Shown here: positions 1-6,532 of the stretch, piece by piece
Layout of the letters: each line of letters opens with the position of its first letter
How positions within the stretch are numbered: position 1 is the first letter of the stretch
NCBI GenBank assembly: GCA_913062745.1
Contig: CAJXXJ010000227.1
Coordinates: 1-6,584 of the forward strand
Source: an uncultured Phaeodactylibacter sp.
Lineage (GTDB): Bacteria > Bacteroidota > Bacteroidia > Chitinophagales > Saprospiraceae
DNA: 6,584 bases
Direction: 5' to 3'
The notes under the pieces: generated by a model
What the model saw: the letters and a program-made list of their open reading frames with translations, nothing else
Database searches by the model: none
What the model was told of the DNA's origin: nothing
Position numbers and translations under genes: made by a program

Positions 1-1
1 G

Positions 2-889
2 GCATCAGGCAAAGCAAATGGGTTTGACGTTAAGGTGCTGGACAAAGCTGCTATTACTGAGCTGGGGCTGCACGGCTTGCTTGCCGTTAACCGGGGAAGT
101 GAGGAGCCGCCGGTGTTCATCATTATGGAATACAAGCCGGGAGGTAGCGAACAGCTGCCAACCGTCGGCCTGGTAGGCAAAGGCGTCACCTTTGATACCG
201 GCGGCCTTTCCATAAAGCCCTCCGCCAATATGCACTATATGAAGAGCGATATGGGGGGGGCTGCTGCCGTACTCGGCACTATGGAGGCAGCAGCCAAGCT
301 GCAGCTACCGGTGCACCTGATCGGCATCGTGCCCTCAACGGATAACAGCGTGGATGCGAAATCCATCAAACCCAGCGATGTCATCGACTCCTACAGCGGT
401 AAAACCATAGAAATCATCGATACCGATGCGGAGGGCCGCCTCATCCTCGCTGATGGGCTGGCTTACATGAAAAAACACTACGACCCGGCTATCATGATAG
501 ACCTGGCTACGCTTACCGGTAGCGCGGTGCGCACCTTCGGGTATCATGCCGGAGCGCTGTTTGCCAATGATGACGAGCTGGCAAAGCGCCTGTACGAAGC
601 AGGTATGCGTACCGGGGAGCGGCTGTGGCAGCTGCCCATCTGGGACCTCTACAGCGATGACATCAAGTCGGATGTTGCAGATGTGCGCAATTTCAGCGGA
701 AAGCCCGTGGCTGGAGCTATTGGTGCTGCCAAGTTTCTGGAAGCCTTTATCGGCGGGCATGAGCACTGGGCGCACCTCGATATTGCGGGCGTGGCATTTA
801 GCGACAGCGAAATCACCATACAGAAGAGCGCCACCGGCTTCGGCGTACGGCTGTTGATTGACTTTTTGACAGAACATACTAAAGCCTGA
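2..889 (+). CDS. Leucyl aminopeptidase, peptidase family M17 (5'-truncated by window edge)
   Basis: Cytosolic two-metal aminopeptidase that removes N-terminal residues from peptides, usually in peptide turnover. The reading frame is already open at base 2, so the true start and roughly 200 N-terminal residues (the macro-like domain) lie outside; the GTG at 35 is an internal Val codon. The visible part is the catalytic domain. Counting that GTG as residue 1, the metal ligands are K49 and D54 (VGKGVTFDTGG), D72 (MKSDMGG), and D131 and E133 (DTDAEGRL), with catalytic K61 and R135. All seven sit at a constant offset of 221 from the E. coli PepA residues as I recall them (K270, D275, K282, D293, D352, E354, R356), so the core has no indel. 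The family signature NTDAEGRL reads DTDAEGRL here. The C-terminus is intact (TGFGVRLLIDFL, stop TGA). The ATP-grasp gene starts 3 bases after the stop, suggesting an operon. The family call is very safe; the gene symbol (pepA or another M17 member) is not settled. Confidence 0.96.
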   Translation, partial: ASGKANGFDVKVLDKAAITELGLHGLLAVNRGSEEPPVFIIMEYKPGGSEQLPTVGLVGKGVTFDTGGLSIKPSANMHYMKSDMGGAAAVLGTMEAAAKLQLPVHLIGIVPSTDNSVDAKSIKPSDVIDSYSGKTIEIIDTDAEGRLILADGLAYMKKHYDPAIMIDLATLTGSAVRTFGYHAGALFANDDELAKRLYEAGMRTGERLWQLPIWDLYSDDIKSDVADVRNFSGKPVAGAIGAAKFLEAFIGGHEHWAHLDIAGVAFSDSEITIQKSATGFGVRLLIDFLTEHTKA

Positions 890-892
890 TCT

Positions 893-2107
893 ATGAACCG
901 TCCCCTATCCTTCCTTTGCATCTCCTGCTACCTCAAGGGGCAGGACTTCCTGCGGGCTTGCAAGGCAGCCGGCAACACCGTTTACCTCCTTACGGCTAAA
1001 AAGCTGGAGCATGCCGACTGGCCGCGGGATTCGGTAGATGAGTTTTTCTACCTGGATACCGACGAGAATACGCCGGAAAACTTTTCCAATATTGAAAAAG
1101 GGCTGTCCTGGCTGATGCGCCACAAGAAAATCGACCGTATCGTAGCGCTGGATGATTTTGATGTGGAAAAAGCGGCCTACCTGCGGGAGTCGTTCCGCAT
1201 ACCGGGCATGGGGCAGACGACTGCCCGCCACTTTCGCGACAAGCTGGCGATGCGCATGAAGGCTGAGGAGATGGGCATCCGGGTGCCACCGTTTTCGCCG
1301 CTTTTTAATGATGATGATATCCGGGAGTATACGGAGCGGGTGGTGCCGCCCTGGGTAGTCAAACCACGTGCCGAAGCTTCCGCTACCGGCATCAAGAAGG
1401 TGCACAGTGCCGAAGCGCTGTGGGAAGTGTTGGGGCAGCTCGGTGAAGACCGGCACCGCTACCTGATTGAGCAATTTAAACCGGGAGATGTCTACCATGC
1501 TGACGCCATAACGGCCGGTGGAGAAACGCAGTTCTGCCAGGTTTCCCGCTACCTTGACACGCCTTTTGAAGTGGCTCACGGCGGCGGTATCTTCCGTTCT
1601 GCTACGGTGCCCTACGGCGGAGAGGAGCAGCAAGCGCTGGTGCAAATGAATGCAGAGGTGATGAAAGCCTTCGGTATGCAGTTCAGTGCCTCGCACACCG
1701 AATTTATCCGTGCAAAAGATGATGGGCAGTACTATTTTCTGGAAACCAGCTCCAGAGTGGGCGGAGCGCACCTCGCAGAAATGGTGGAGTTTGCTTCCGG
1801 CATCAACCTCTGGGCAGAATGGGCACGGCTGGAAACCGCTATGGCGAAAAAGCACGCTTACGAGCCGCCGCACCCTAAGGAAGATCACGCTGGCATTGTG
1901 GTGTCCTTATCGCGCTTCCAACATCCGGATACGGCTGCGTTTTCCGATCCGGAAATCGTATGGCGCCTGCAAAAGGATTATCACATAGGCATGATTGTAC
2001 GCTCCGGCAGCCGCGAACGGGTTATTAGCCTGCTCGACGAATACGCCGGGCGCATCCACCGCGATTTTCACGCAAGTGCGCCGGTGCCGGACAAGCCATT
2101 TGATTAA
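893..2107 (+). CDS. ATP-grasp domain ligase, substrate unknown
   Basis: A 404-residue soluble protein of the ATP-grasp superfamily, in the carboxylate-amine ligase / biotin carboxylase-like group. Such enzymes activate a carboxylate as an acyl phosphate with ATP and join it to an amine or thiol. An N-terminal pre-ATP-grasp Rossmann-like domain (about 1-110, with the acidic run ALDDFD near 85-90) is followed by the ATP-grasp fold (about 115-310) and a C-terminal lid region (about 330-400). Likely ATP-contacting residues are K117 (RDKLAMR), K157 (WVVKPR) and E194 (LIEQF). Likely metal ligands are E270 (HTEF) and E284 (FLETSSR), with R288 matching the arginine that follows in the family. The third usual ligand, Asn in E-x-N-x-R, is Ser286. 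The ATG at 893 was chosen because it lies 3 bases after the aminopeptidase stop and precedes a beta-strand-like LSFLCIS; no Shine-Dalgarno is evident. Co-transcription with the peptidase makes a dipeptide or amino-acid ligase plausible, but the substrate cannot be read from sequence. Confidence 0.9.
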   Translation: MNRPLSFLCISCYLKGQDFLRACKAAGNTVYLLTAKKLEHADWPRDSVDEFFYLDTDENTPENFSNIEKGLSWLMRHKKIDRIVALDDFDVEKAAYLRESFRIPGMGQTTARHFRDKLAMRMKAEEMGIRVPPFSPLFNDDDIREYTERVVPPWVVKPRAEASATGIKKVHSAEALWEVLGQLGEDRHRYLIEQFKPGDVYHADAITAGGETQFCQVSRYLDTPFEVAHGGGIFRSATVPYGGEEQQALVQMNAEVMKAFGMQFSASHTEFIRAKDDGQYYFLETSSRVGGAHLAEMVEFASGINLWAEWARLETAMAKKHAYEPPHPKEDHAGIVVSLSRFQHPDTAAFSDPEIVWRLQKDYHIGMIVRSGSRERVISLLDEYAGRIHRDFHASAPVPDKPFD

Positions 2108-2108
2108 A

Positions 2109-3698
2109 TTAATTGGTGCCGAATTCGCTGGTAAAGTGGAACTGTATTTCCGGGTGGTTCTCCTGAGCCATCTTCAGGGACCAGGCTGATTCTGCAAGGT
2201 AAACCAGCTTGCCGTGCTTGTCGCGGGCCAGATCACGCCCCCGGCGCTGTCTGAACTCTTCGATGGCTTTCTCGTCATCCGAGCTGATCCAGCAGGCTTT
2301 GTGCAGGTTGAGCGGTTCGTAGGCGCACTTGGCCCCGTACTCGTGCTCCAGGCGGTACTGAATAACGTCAAACTGCAGTGCACCCACTGTGCCGATGATT
2401 TTCCGGTTGTTTTCCTCCTTAACGAAAAGCTGTGCCACGCCTTCGTCCATCAACTGCTCCAGCCCTTTGTCAAGCTGCTTGTACTTGAGCGGGTCGGCAT
2501 TATCGACGTAGCGGAACTGCTCCGGCGAGAAGCTCGGGATGCCCTTGAAGTGGAGGATTTCGCCTTCGGTGACGGTATCGCCAATTTTAAAGTTGCCGCT
2601 GTCGTACAGGCCGACCACGTCTCCCGGGAAAGCCTCATCGACTACGGTTTTTCGTTCTGCCATGAAGCTGGTCGGGTTGGGGAATTTCATTTTGCGCTGC
2701 TGCCGTACGTGCAGGTAGTTGGTATTGCGCTCAAACTTGCCCGAGCACACCCGCATAAAGGCGATGCGGTCGCGGTGCTTGGGGTCCATATTGGCGTGTA
2801 TTTTGAAAACGAAGCCGGCGAATTTGTCCTCTTCCGGCCGTACTTCCCGCTCTTCCGTAGCGCGGGGCAGCGGTGGCGGTGCTACTTCCACAAAGCAATC
2901 GAGCAATTCCCGAACCCCGAAGTTGTTGATGGCGGAGCCAAAAAATACGGGCGAAAGATTACCCTGCTGATAGGCCTCCTGATTGAAGGGGGGATACACG
3001 GACTCGATCATGTTGACCTCCTCGCGCAGTTCCTCTGCGGCTGCTTCGCCTACCATACGGTCGAGCTCGTCGGATTGCAGGTCATTGATCTCAAAGCTTT
3101 CCTCCTGGCTTTGCTTGCCGTGGGGGCGGAAGAGCACGAGTTTCTTTTCGTACAGGCTGTACACGCCCTGAAAGCGCTGCCCCATACCGACCGGCCAGCT
3201 CAGCGGGCACACCTTCAGGCCTAGTTTCTGCTCCAGCTCATCGAGCAGGTCAAACCCGTCGAGGCCCTCCCGGTCGAGTTTGTTGATAAAGACGATTATA
3301 GGCGTTTTGCGCATGCGGCAGACGCTCACGAGCTTTTCCGTCTGTGTTTCCACCCCTTTGGCGACATCCACCACGACGATCACGCTGTCCACGGCAGTGA
3401 GCGTACGGTAAGTGTCTTCCTGGAAATCCTGGTGGCCAGGGGTGTCAAGAATATTGATTTTCAGGTTGCGGTACTCAAACGCCATCACGGAAGTGGCCAC
3501 GGAGATACCCCGCTGCCGCTCGATCTCCATAAAGTCGGAAGTAGCGCTACGCTTGATTTTATTGGACTTAACTGCGCCTGCTACCTGAATTGCTCCGCCA
3601 AAGAGCAGGAGTTTTTCGGTCAGAGTAGTCTTGCCGGCGTCCGGGTGGCTGATGATGCCGAATGTACGGCGGCGCTGCAGTTGTTTGTGGAAGCTCAT
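2109..3698 (-). CDS. prfC: Peptide chain release factor 3
   Basis: Translational GTPase that recycles RF1/RF2 from the ribosome after peptide release; cytosolic and ribosome-associated. The protein is 529 residues, the same length as E. coli RF3, and looks complete. The G domain has the P-loop SHPDAGKT (17-24), the switch I RGIS (63-66), DTPGH (85-89) and NKLD (139-142), with an SWP segment near 167-169 in the G5 region. Domain II follows from about 290 ([19 protein letters not shown]) and domain III includes the typical [21 protein letters not shown] stretch, cut here to [26 protein letters not shown] and the overall length separate it from EF-G, LepA and BipA. The start ATG (3696-3698, read on the minus strand) gives the usual short [15 protein letters not shown]-terminus. 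A -7 element lies 23 bases upstream and there is no Shine-Dalgarno. The gene converges on the ATP-grasp gene with one base between the stop codons. No truncation or frameshift is seen. Confidence 0.97.
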   Translation of the reverse strand: MSFHKQLQRRRTFGIISHPDAGKTTLTEKLLLFGGAIQVAGAVKSNKIKRSATSDFMEIERQRGISVATSVMAFEYRNLKINILDTPGHQDFQEDTYRTLTAVDSVIVVVDVAKGVETQTEKLVSVCRMRKTPIIVFINKLDREGLDGFDLLDELEQKLGLKVCPLSWPVGMGQRFQGVYSLYEKKLVLFRPHGKQSQEESFEINDLQSDELDRMVGEAAAEELREEVNMIESVYPPFNQEAYQQGNLSPVFFGSAINNFGVRELLDCFVEVAPPPLPRATEEREVRPEEDKFAGFVFKIHANMDPKHRDRIAFMRVCSGKFERNTNYLHVRQQRKMKFPNPTSFMAERKTVVDEAFPGDVVGLYDSGNFKIGDTVTEGEILHFKGIPSFSPEQFRYVDNADPLKYKQLDKGLEQLMDEGVAQLFVKEENNRKIIGTVGALQFDVIQYRLEHEYGAKCAYEPLNLHKACWISSDDEKAIEEFRQRRGRDLARDKHGKLVYLAESAWSLKMAQENHPEIQFHFTSEFGTN

Positions 3699-3721
3699 AA
3701 ATAGTCTGGATTAAGCGGCTG

Positions 3722-3729
3722 CAAAGATA
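3722..3729 (-). promoter_or_regulatory. Probable prfC promoter, Bacteroidota -7 element TATCTTTG
   Basis: On the minus strand the sequence reads TATCTTTG, an exact match to the Bacteroidota primary-sigma -7 consensus TAnnTTTG, and it is followed by C. It ends 23 bases before the prfC ATG, which implies a leader of roughly 15-18 nt. I see no clear TTG at the usual -33 position (19-21 bases further upstream; the sequence there is GC-rich). The position directly before a gene start on the right strand makes this the best promoter call in the window, although it rests on a short motif. Confidence 0.6.
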
Positions 3730-3808
3730 GGGAATTTTGCCCGGATACCCGCGCCCGCGCTTGATTATCAAATGACTGCAGGCGGGGGTGCCGCCCTAAG
3801 CAGTGGGC

Positions 3809-3922
3809 AAAAATAAGTTTGCCAATTGCTTTGGTAGCTTTTGCATTGATAAGTCCCAAAACCCGCCCGATGGTTGGTTTTGTGCCTCCTCAATGCAAAA
3901 CCCAATTGGAAAACTTATTTTT
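3809..3922. repeat. Long imperfect palindrome, MITE-like element or structured RNA
   Basis: Three nested inverted repeats share one centre. The outer arms 3809-3828 and 3903-3922 match at 19 of 20 positions (AAAAATAAGTTTgCCAATTG against its complement). The middle arms 3839-3849 and 3890-3900 match 11 of 11 (TTTTGCATTGA). The inner arms 3857-3863 and 3876-3882 match 7 of 7 (CAAAACC/GGTTTTG), leaving a 12-base loop. That makes 37 paired positions, with a 10-versus-2-base bulge and a symmetric 7/7 internal loop. An 8-base direct repeat GCCCTAAG flanks it at 3793-3800 and 3929-3936, as a target-site duplication would. There is no transposase and no room for one. The arms do not reach the direct repeats: 8 and 6 bases intervene and do not pair well. 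A decayed miniature element is the leading reading; a structured leader RNA for the antiporter is the alternative. Confidence 0.6.
3814..3821 (+). promoter_or_regulatory. Possible -7 element TAAGTTTG facing the antiporter
   Basis: TAAGTTTG is an exact TAnnTTTG match on the plus strand, followed by CC. It lies in the left arm of the palindrome, about 240 bases before the antiporter ATG, so a transcript from here would carry most of the palindrome in its leader. The mirror position in the right arm reads TAAGTTTT and has lost the final G. No -33 TTG is evident. Matches to this motif are expected by chance a few times per several kilobases, so support is weak. Confidence 0.25.
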
Positions 3923-4061
3923 CGGGAAGCCCTAAGGGAGCAAGGGTATGGCATTACTCAAGAACTAAGCCGGAGCACAATGGTTATTGTTAGGGGGCTG
4001 TAGCCTGAGCGGCTGCAGTCCGGCTCCCGTACAACTTTCGATGGATCACTAAAGAGAATCA

Positions 4062-5945
4062 ATGCTCGAACTTGCTGGAATCATTGTTTTGGGTATCATG
4101 GCGCAGTGGGTGGCCTGGCGTATCAAGGTGCCGGCTATTCTGCCGCTGATCATCATTGGCTTGCTGGTAGGCCCTGTTTCTACTTTCTTTACGCATGACG
4201 GCCAGAAGCTGCTGGAGCCGCTGCTAACATCTACCGCAGACGGGTCGGTAGGCATTTTTCCGGGAAAGTACCTGTTCTCATTCGTCTCGCTTGCTATTGG
4301 CATCATCCTCTTCGAAGGGGGCCTGACGCTCAAGCGCAAAGAAATTGCCGGCGTAGGTTCGGCTATCCTGAAAATGATAACGGTCGGCTCGCTCATCACT
4401 TTTGTGGGGGCAGGCCTGGCTGCGCATTATTTGATGGACCTCAACTGGGCGGTCTCTTTTCTGTTCGGAGCGCTGATCATTGTGACCGGGCCTACCGTAA
4501 TTGCGCCAATCCTGCAGAATATCCCGCTCAACCGCAATGTAGCCACTGTGCTCAAGTGGGAGGGGATACTCATTGACCCTATTGGAGCGCTGGTGGCCGT
4601 ACTCGCCTTTGAGTTTATCCGTTCGGCAGAAGGCGGCGTGGAATTTACCTCGCACGCGCTGGTTTCCTTTTTCCAAATCCTTTTTATCGGCCTGGGCGTG
4701 GGAGCAGTAGCCGCCCTTGGCCTGTATCAGCTTATCAAGCGGGAGCTCATCCCGCACTACCTGCTGAACGTTTTTACCCTGGCTTTTGTCCTGCTAATCT
4801 TTGTTTTCTCTGACGTTCTTGCCCATGAGTCGGGCCTGCTGTCGGTAGTCGTTATGGGTATGGTGCTGGGCAATATGGAGGTGCCGCGGCTCAAAGAAAT
4901 CCTTTCTTTCAAGGAGTCGCTGAGCGTGTTGCTGATCTCCATCCTGTTTATTATCCTCGCTGCCCTGATCGATATAGAGGACATCAATATCATCATCAGT
5001 GACTGGTGGGCCCTGGGGCTGTTTCTGATTATAGTACTGGTACTGCGCCCGCTCGGGGTATTCGTCAGCACCTACGACTCAGAGTTGAATTTTCGGGAAA
5101 AGATATTTGTATCCTGGGTTGGGCCGCGGGGGATCGTAGCGGCAGGTATTGCCTCGCTTTTTGGCCTGAGCCTGACTGCTTCAGAACCTACGGTGGAGGA
5201 CGCCGAATACCTCGTGCCGCTGGTGTTTATGATTGTGCTGGGTACCGTACTGATCAACGCGACCACTGCCCGCCTGGTGGCCAAATTGCTGGGGGTCACG
5301 CTCGATGCTTCGGACGGGATACTCATCATCGGCGCTAATGGTGCTTCCCGCATCATGGGGCAATACCTGCAGCAGCAGGGGCGGCATGTAGTACTGATCG
5401 ACAATAACGAAGGGAGCATCCGCAGAGCTAAGGAAATGGGCCTGGAGGCCTTTAATGTGAATATCTATACGGATGACCTGGAGGACCACTTCGAGCTGCT
5501 CGATATGGGATATATGATAGCGATGACGAGTAGCGCGGACATCAATCAGTATGCCGTACGCAAATACCAGAAAATTTTTGGCGAAAATGGCTCCTTCCGC
5601 CTGCTCAGCCCGGAAGAGCTTAAACAGGACCGAAGCGAACTGCCACAGCGGGGCATTTTCTCCTACACGGACGACTTCCTGAACTTCAATGAAGTAGCCC
5701 GTGATTACCCGATGGTCAACGAAGTGGAGGCTAACAGCCGGGAAGATCTGGAACGGATGATCGACCGGGTTGCTGTCAATAATCAGACTGCACCCCTGTT
5801 CATCCGCTTCCCGAATGGCGTGCTGGAGCCGATTCCGCCTGCGCTGGATGAGGTGCAGGAGATTGTCGAAGGGACCCGCCTGATATATCTCGGCAAAAAG
5901 CTGGAAGAGGCTTCTATCGCTGAAATCATGGGCGAGAAAACTTAA
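4062..5945 (+). CDS. Cation:proton antiporter (CPA1-type) with C-terminal RCK/TrkA-N domain
   Basis: Inner-membrane secondary transporter that exchanges Na+ or K+ for protons, for pH and salt homeostasis. Residues 1-410 hold about 13 hydrophobic segments and typical CPA motifs: ILFEGGLTL (82-90), VTGPTVIAP (141-149), WEGILIDPIGA (166-176, with the ion-binding Asp at 172) and SWVGPRGIVAAG (351-362). Residues 418-545 form a TrkA-N/RCK Rossmann domain: ILIIGANGAS, then VVLIDNN with acidic D447 ending the second strand, as in NAD(H)-binding members. The glycine motif is loose (GANGAS rather than GxGxxG). Residues 550-627 may be a divergent RCK_C-like tail. At 627 residues it is in the range expected for a CPA exchanger carrying an RCK domain. 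The ATG at 4062 begins directly at the first membrane segment, with a weak AAAGAGA upstream. It appears monocistronic: the gene before is divergent and the next gene converges. Ligand gating through the RCK domain is likely from the family; ion preference cannot be told from sequence. Confidence 0.93.
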   Translation: MLELAGIIVLGIMAQWVAWRIKVPAILPLIIIGLLVGPVSTFFTHDGQKLLEPLLTSTADGSVGIFPGKYLFSFVSLAIGIILFEGGLTLKRKEIAGVGSAILKMITVGSLITFVGAGLAAHYLMDLNWAVSFLFGALIIVTGPTVIAPILQNIPLNRNVATVLKWEGILIDPIGALVAVLAFEFIRSAEGGVEFTSHALVSFFQILFIGLGVGAVAALGLYQLIKRELIPHYLLNVFTLAFVLLIFVFSDVLAHESGLLSVVVMGMVLGNMEVPRLKEILSFKESLSVLLISILFIILAALIDIEDINIIISDWWALGLFLIIVLVLRPLGVFVSTYDSELNFREKIFVSWVGPRGIVAAGIASLFGLSLTASEPTVEDAEYLVPLVFMIVLGTVLINATTARLVAKLLGVTLDASDGILIIGANGASRIMGQYLQQQGRHVVLIDNNEGSIRRAKEMGLEAFNVNIYTDDLEDHFELLDMGYMIAMTSSADINQYAVRKYQKIFGENGSFRLLSPEELKQDRSELPQRGIFSYTDDFLNFNEVARDYPMVNEVEANSREDLERMIDRVAVNNQTAPLFIRFPNGVLEPIPPALDEVQEIVEGTRLIYLGKKLEEASIAEIMGEKT

Positions 5946-5966
5946 GGGGCTGTAGGGACTAAAATT

Positions 5967-5984
5967 TTACGGCTCACTCCGTAA
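5967..5984. terminator. Candidate hairpin terminator between convergent genes
   Basis: A perfect 6-base stem TTACGG / CCGTAA encloses the 6-base loop CTCACT, 21 bases after the antiporter stop. Read on the minus strand, the stem is followed by AATTTTAG, a short T run, so it suits the DUF427 transcript better than the antiporter transcript, where no T tract follows. It is the only evident stem in the 89-base convergent gap. The stem is short and moderate in GC, so this is a tentative call. Confidence 0.4.
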
Positions 5985-6034
5985 GTGGCCTTCTTTGCCT
6001 CCATCATCAGGCCTGGGAAAAGCAGTGCCCGCTC

Positions 6035-6532
6035 CTACCATCCCCAAGTGCCGGGGCCGCCTTTGAAAGGGCCGACGATTTTGGAGGTGATCCAACCGCC
6101 GTAGAAGTCGCCTTCCTGTGCCTGCACTTCTTCGTCTCCCACAAAGCATTGGTCTACCCGGCTGGGGTAGAAAGCCAGATAGTCTTTGATGGGAGCGAAA
6201 GCCGGCGTGGGCGACGGGTAGCTCCAGGCTGCGGACTGGCTCGCCCGGCCGCCAACCTTTAGGTTCCAGTAGCGGGCTTTGCCCTTGAATTCACAGTGGG
6301 ACTGAAATTTGGGGTCCTGCTCCAGATATTCCATTCGGGTATCTTCCTGCGGGACATAGTAGACTGGCGGGTGGCTGGTCTCCAGTACCCGGTAGCCACG
6401 ATTAGTAGAGGCGATGACTACTCCGTTAAACCTGACTGTCAGATGTGCGCTGACCGGTTCGAGCTTAGGCGGGCGTGGGTAGTCCCATACGCTTTCCTGC
6501 CCGGGCTTGGGTGGTATTCTCTTTTTATTCAT
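6035..6532 (-). CDS. DUF427 domain protein, function unknown
   Basis: A 165-residue soluble protein of the DUF427 family (Pfam PF04248, named NTP_transf_9 although I know of no demonstrated activity). The DUF427 core spans about 31-137, with the signatures VRFNGVVIA (33-41), RVLETSHPPVYYVP (48-61), HCEFKGKARYW (79-89), AWSYPSP (102-108) and YLAFYPSRVD (118-127). A conserved-looking tail, GDFYGGWITSKIVGPFKGG (141-159), closes the protein. The short N-terminal IPPKPGQESVWDYPRPP lead is familiar from bacterial homologues and supports the ATG at 6530-6532. An in-frame ATG at 6557-6559 would add nine residues (MRGAGRCTG) that look unlike the family. Neither start has a clear Shine-Dalgarno. It lies downstream of and convergent with the antiporter, which gives no functional hint; its own upstream region runs off the window after 52 bases. 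Confidence 0.92.
   Translation of the reverse strand: MNKKRIPPKPGQESVWDYPRPPKLEPVSAHLTVRFNGVVIASTNRGYRVLETSHPPVYYVPQEDTRMEYLEQDPKFQSHCEFKGKARYWNLKVGGRASQSAAWSYPSPTPAFAPIKDYLAFYPSRVDQCFVGDEEVQAQEGDFYGGWITSKIVGPFKGGPGTWGW

Larger units (their letters stand above)
3699..4061. other. Divergent intergenic region between prfC and the antiporter
   Basis: This 363-base stretch has no gene I can support. From left to right it holds the prfC leader and -7 element (3699-3729), a GC-rich hairpin (3775-3804), a long imperfect palindrome flanked by 8-base direct repeats (3793-3936), and about 125 bases of upstream sequence for the antiporter (3937-4061). Much of it, around the palindrome, is more AT-rich than the flanking genes. 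A 66-codon open frame starting at a GTG (3803) runs through the palindrome to 4003; its product has no recognisable domain and its frame is shaped by the repeat, so I do not call it a gene. A weak purine run (AAAGAGA, 4051-4057) lies just before the antiporter ATG. Confidence 0.8.

Noticed and set aside
335..877. 180-codon minus-strand open frame opposite the aminopeptidase
   Set aside because: It is entirely contained in conserved M17 catalytic sequence and has no family resemblance.
905..1888. 327-codon minus-strand open frame opposite the ATP-grasp gene
   Set aside because: Its translation is rich in His, Arg, Cys and Phe in a pattern typical of antisense reading, with no domain; the plus-strand ATP-grasp gene explains the region.
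2214..3224. 336-codon open frame on the plus strand opposite prfC
   Set aside because: It lies wholly inside the clearly conserved prfC gene on the other strand, has no recognisable domain, and is the kind of long antisense frame that GC-biased third positions produce.
3803..4003. 66-codon frame starting at GTG through the intergenic palindrome
   Set aside because: It is built from the inverted repeat, has no domain and no ribosome binding site; more likely non-coding. It could be revisited if homologues turn up.
3774..4020. GACTGCAG / CTGCAGTC pair as terminal inverted repeats of a 247-base element
   Set aside because: The match is only 8 bases with a self-palindromic CTGCAG core, and the inner palindrome is not centred between the two copies.
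4032..4039. CAACTTTC as a -7 element close to the antiporter start
   Set aside because: It matches TAnnTTTG at only 6 of 8 positions and has no TTG at -33.
4278..4757. 159-codon minus-strand frame opposite the antiporter
   Set aside because: It is a highly charged antisense translation of membrane-segment codons with no independent support.
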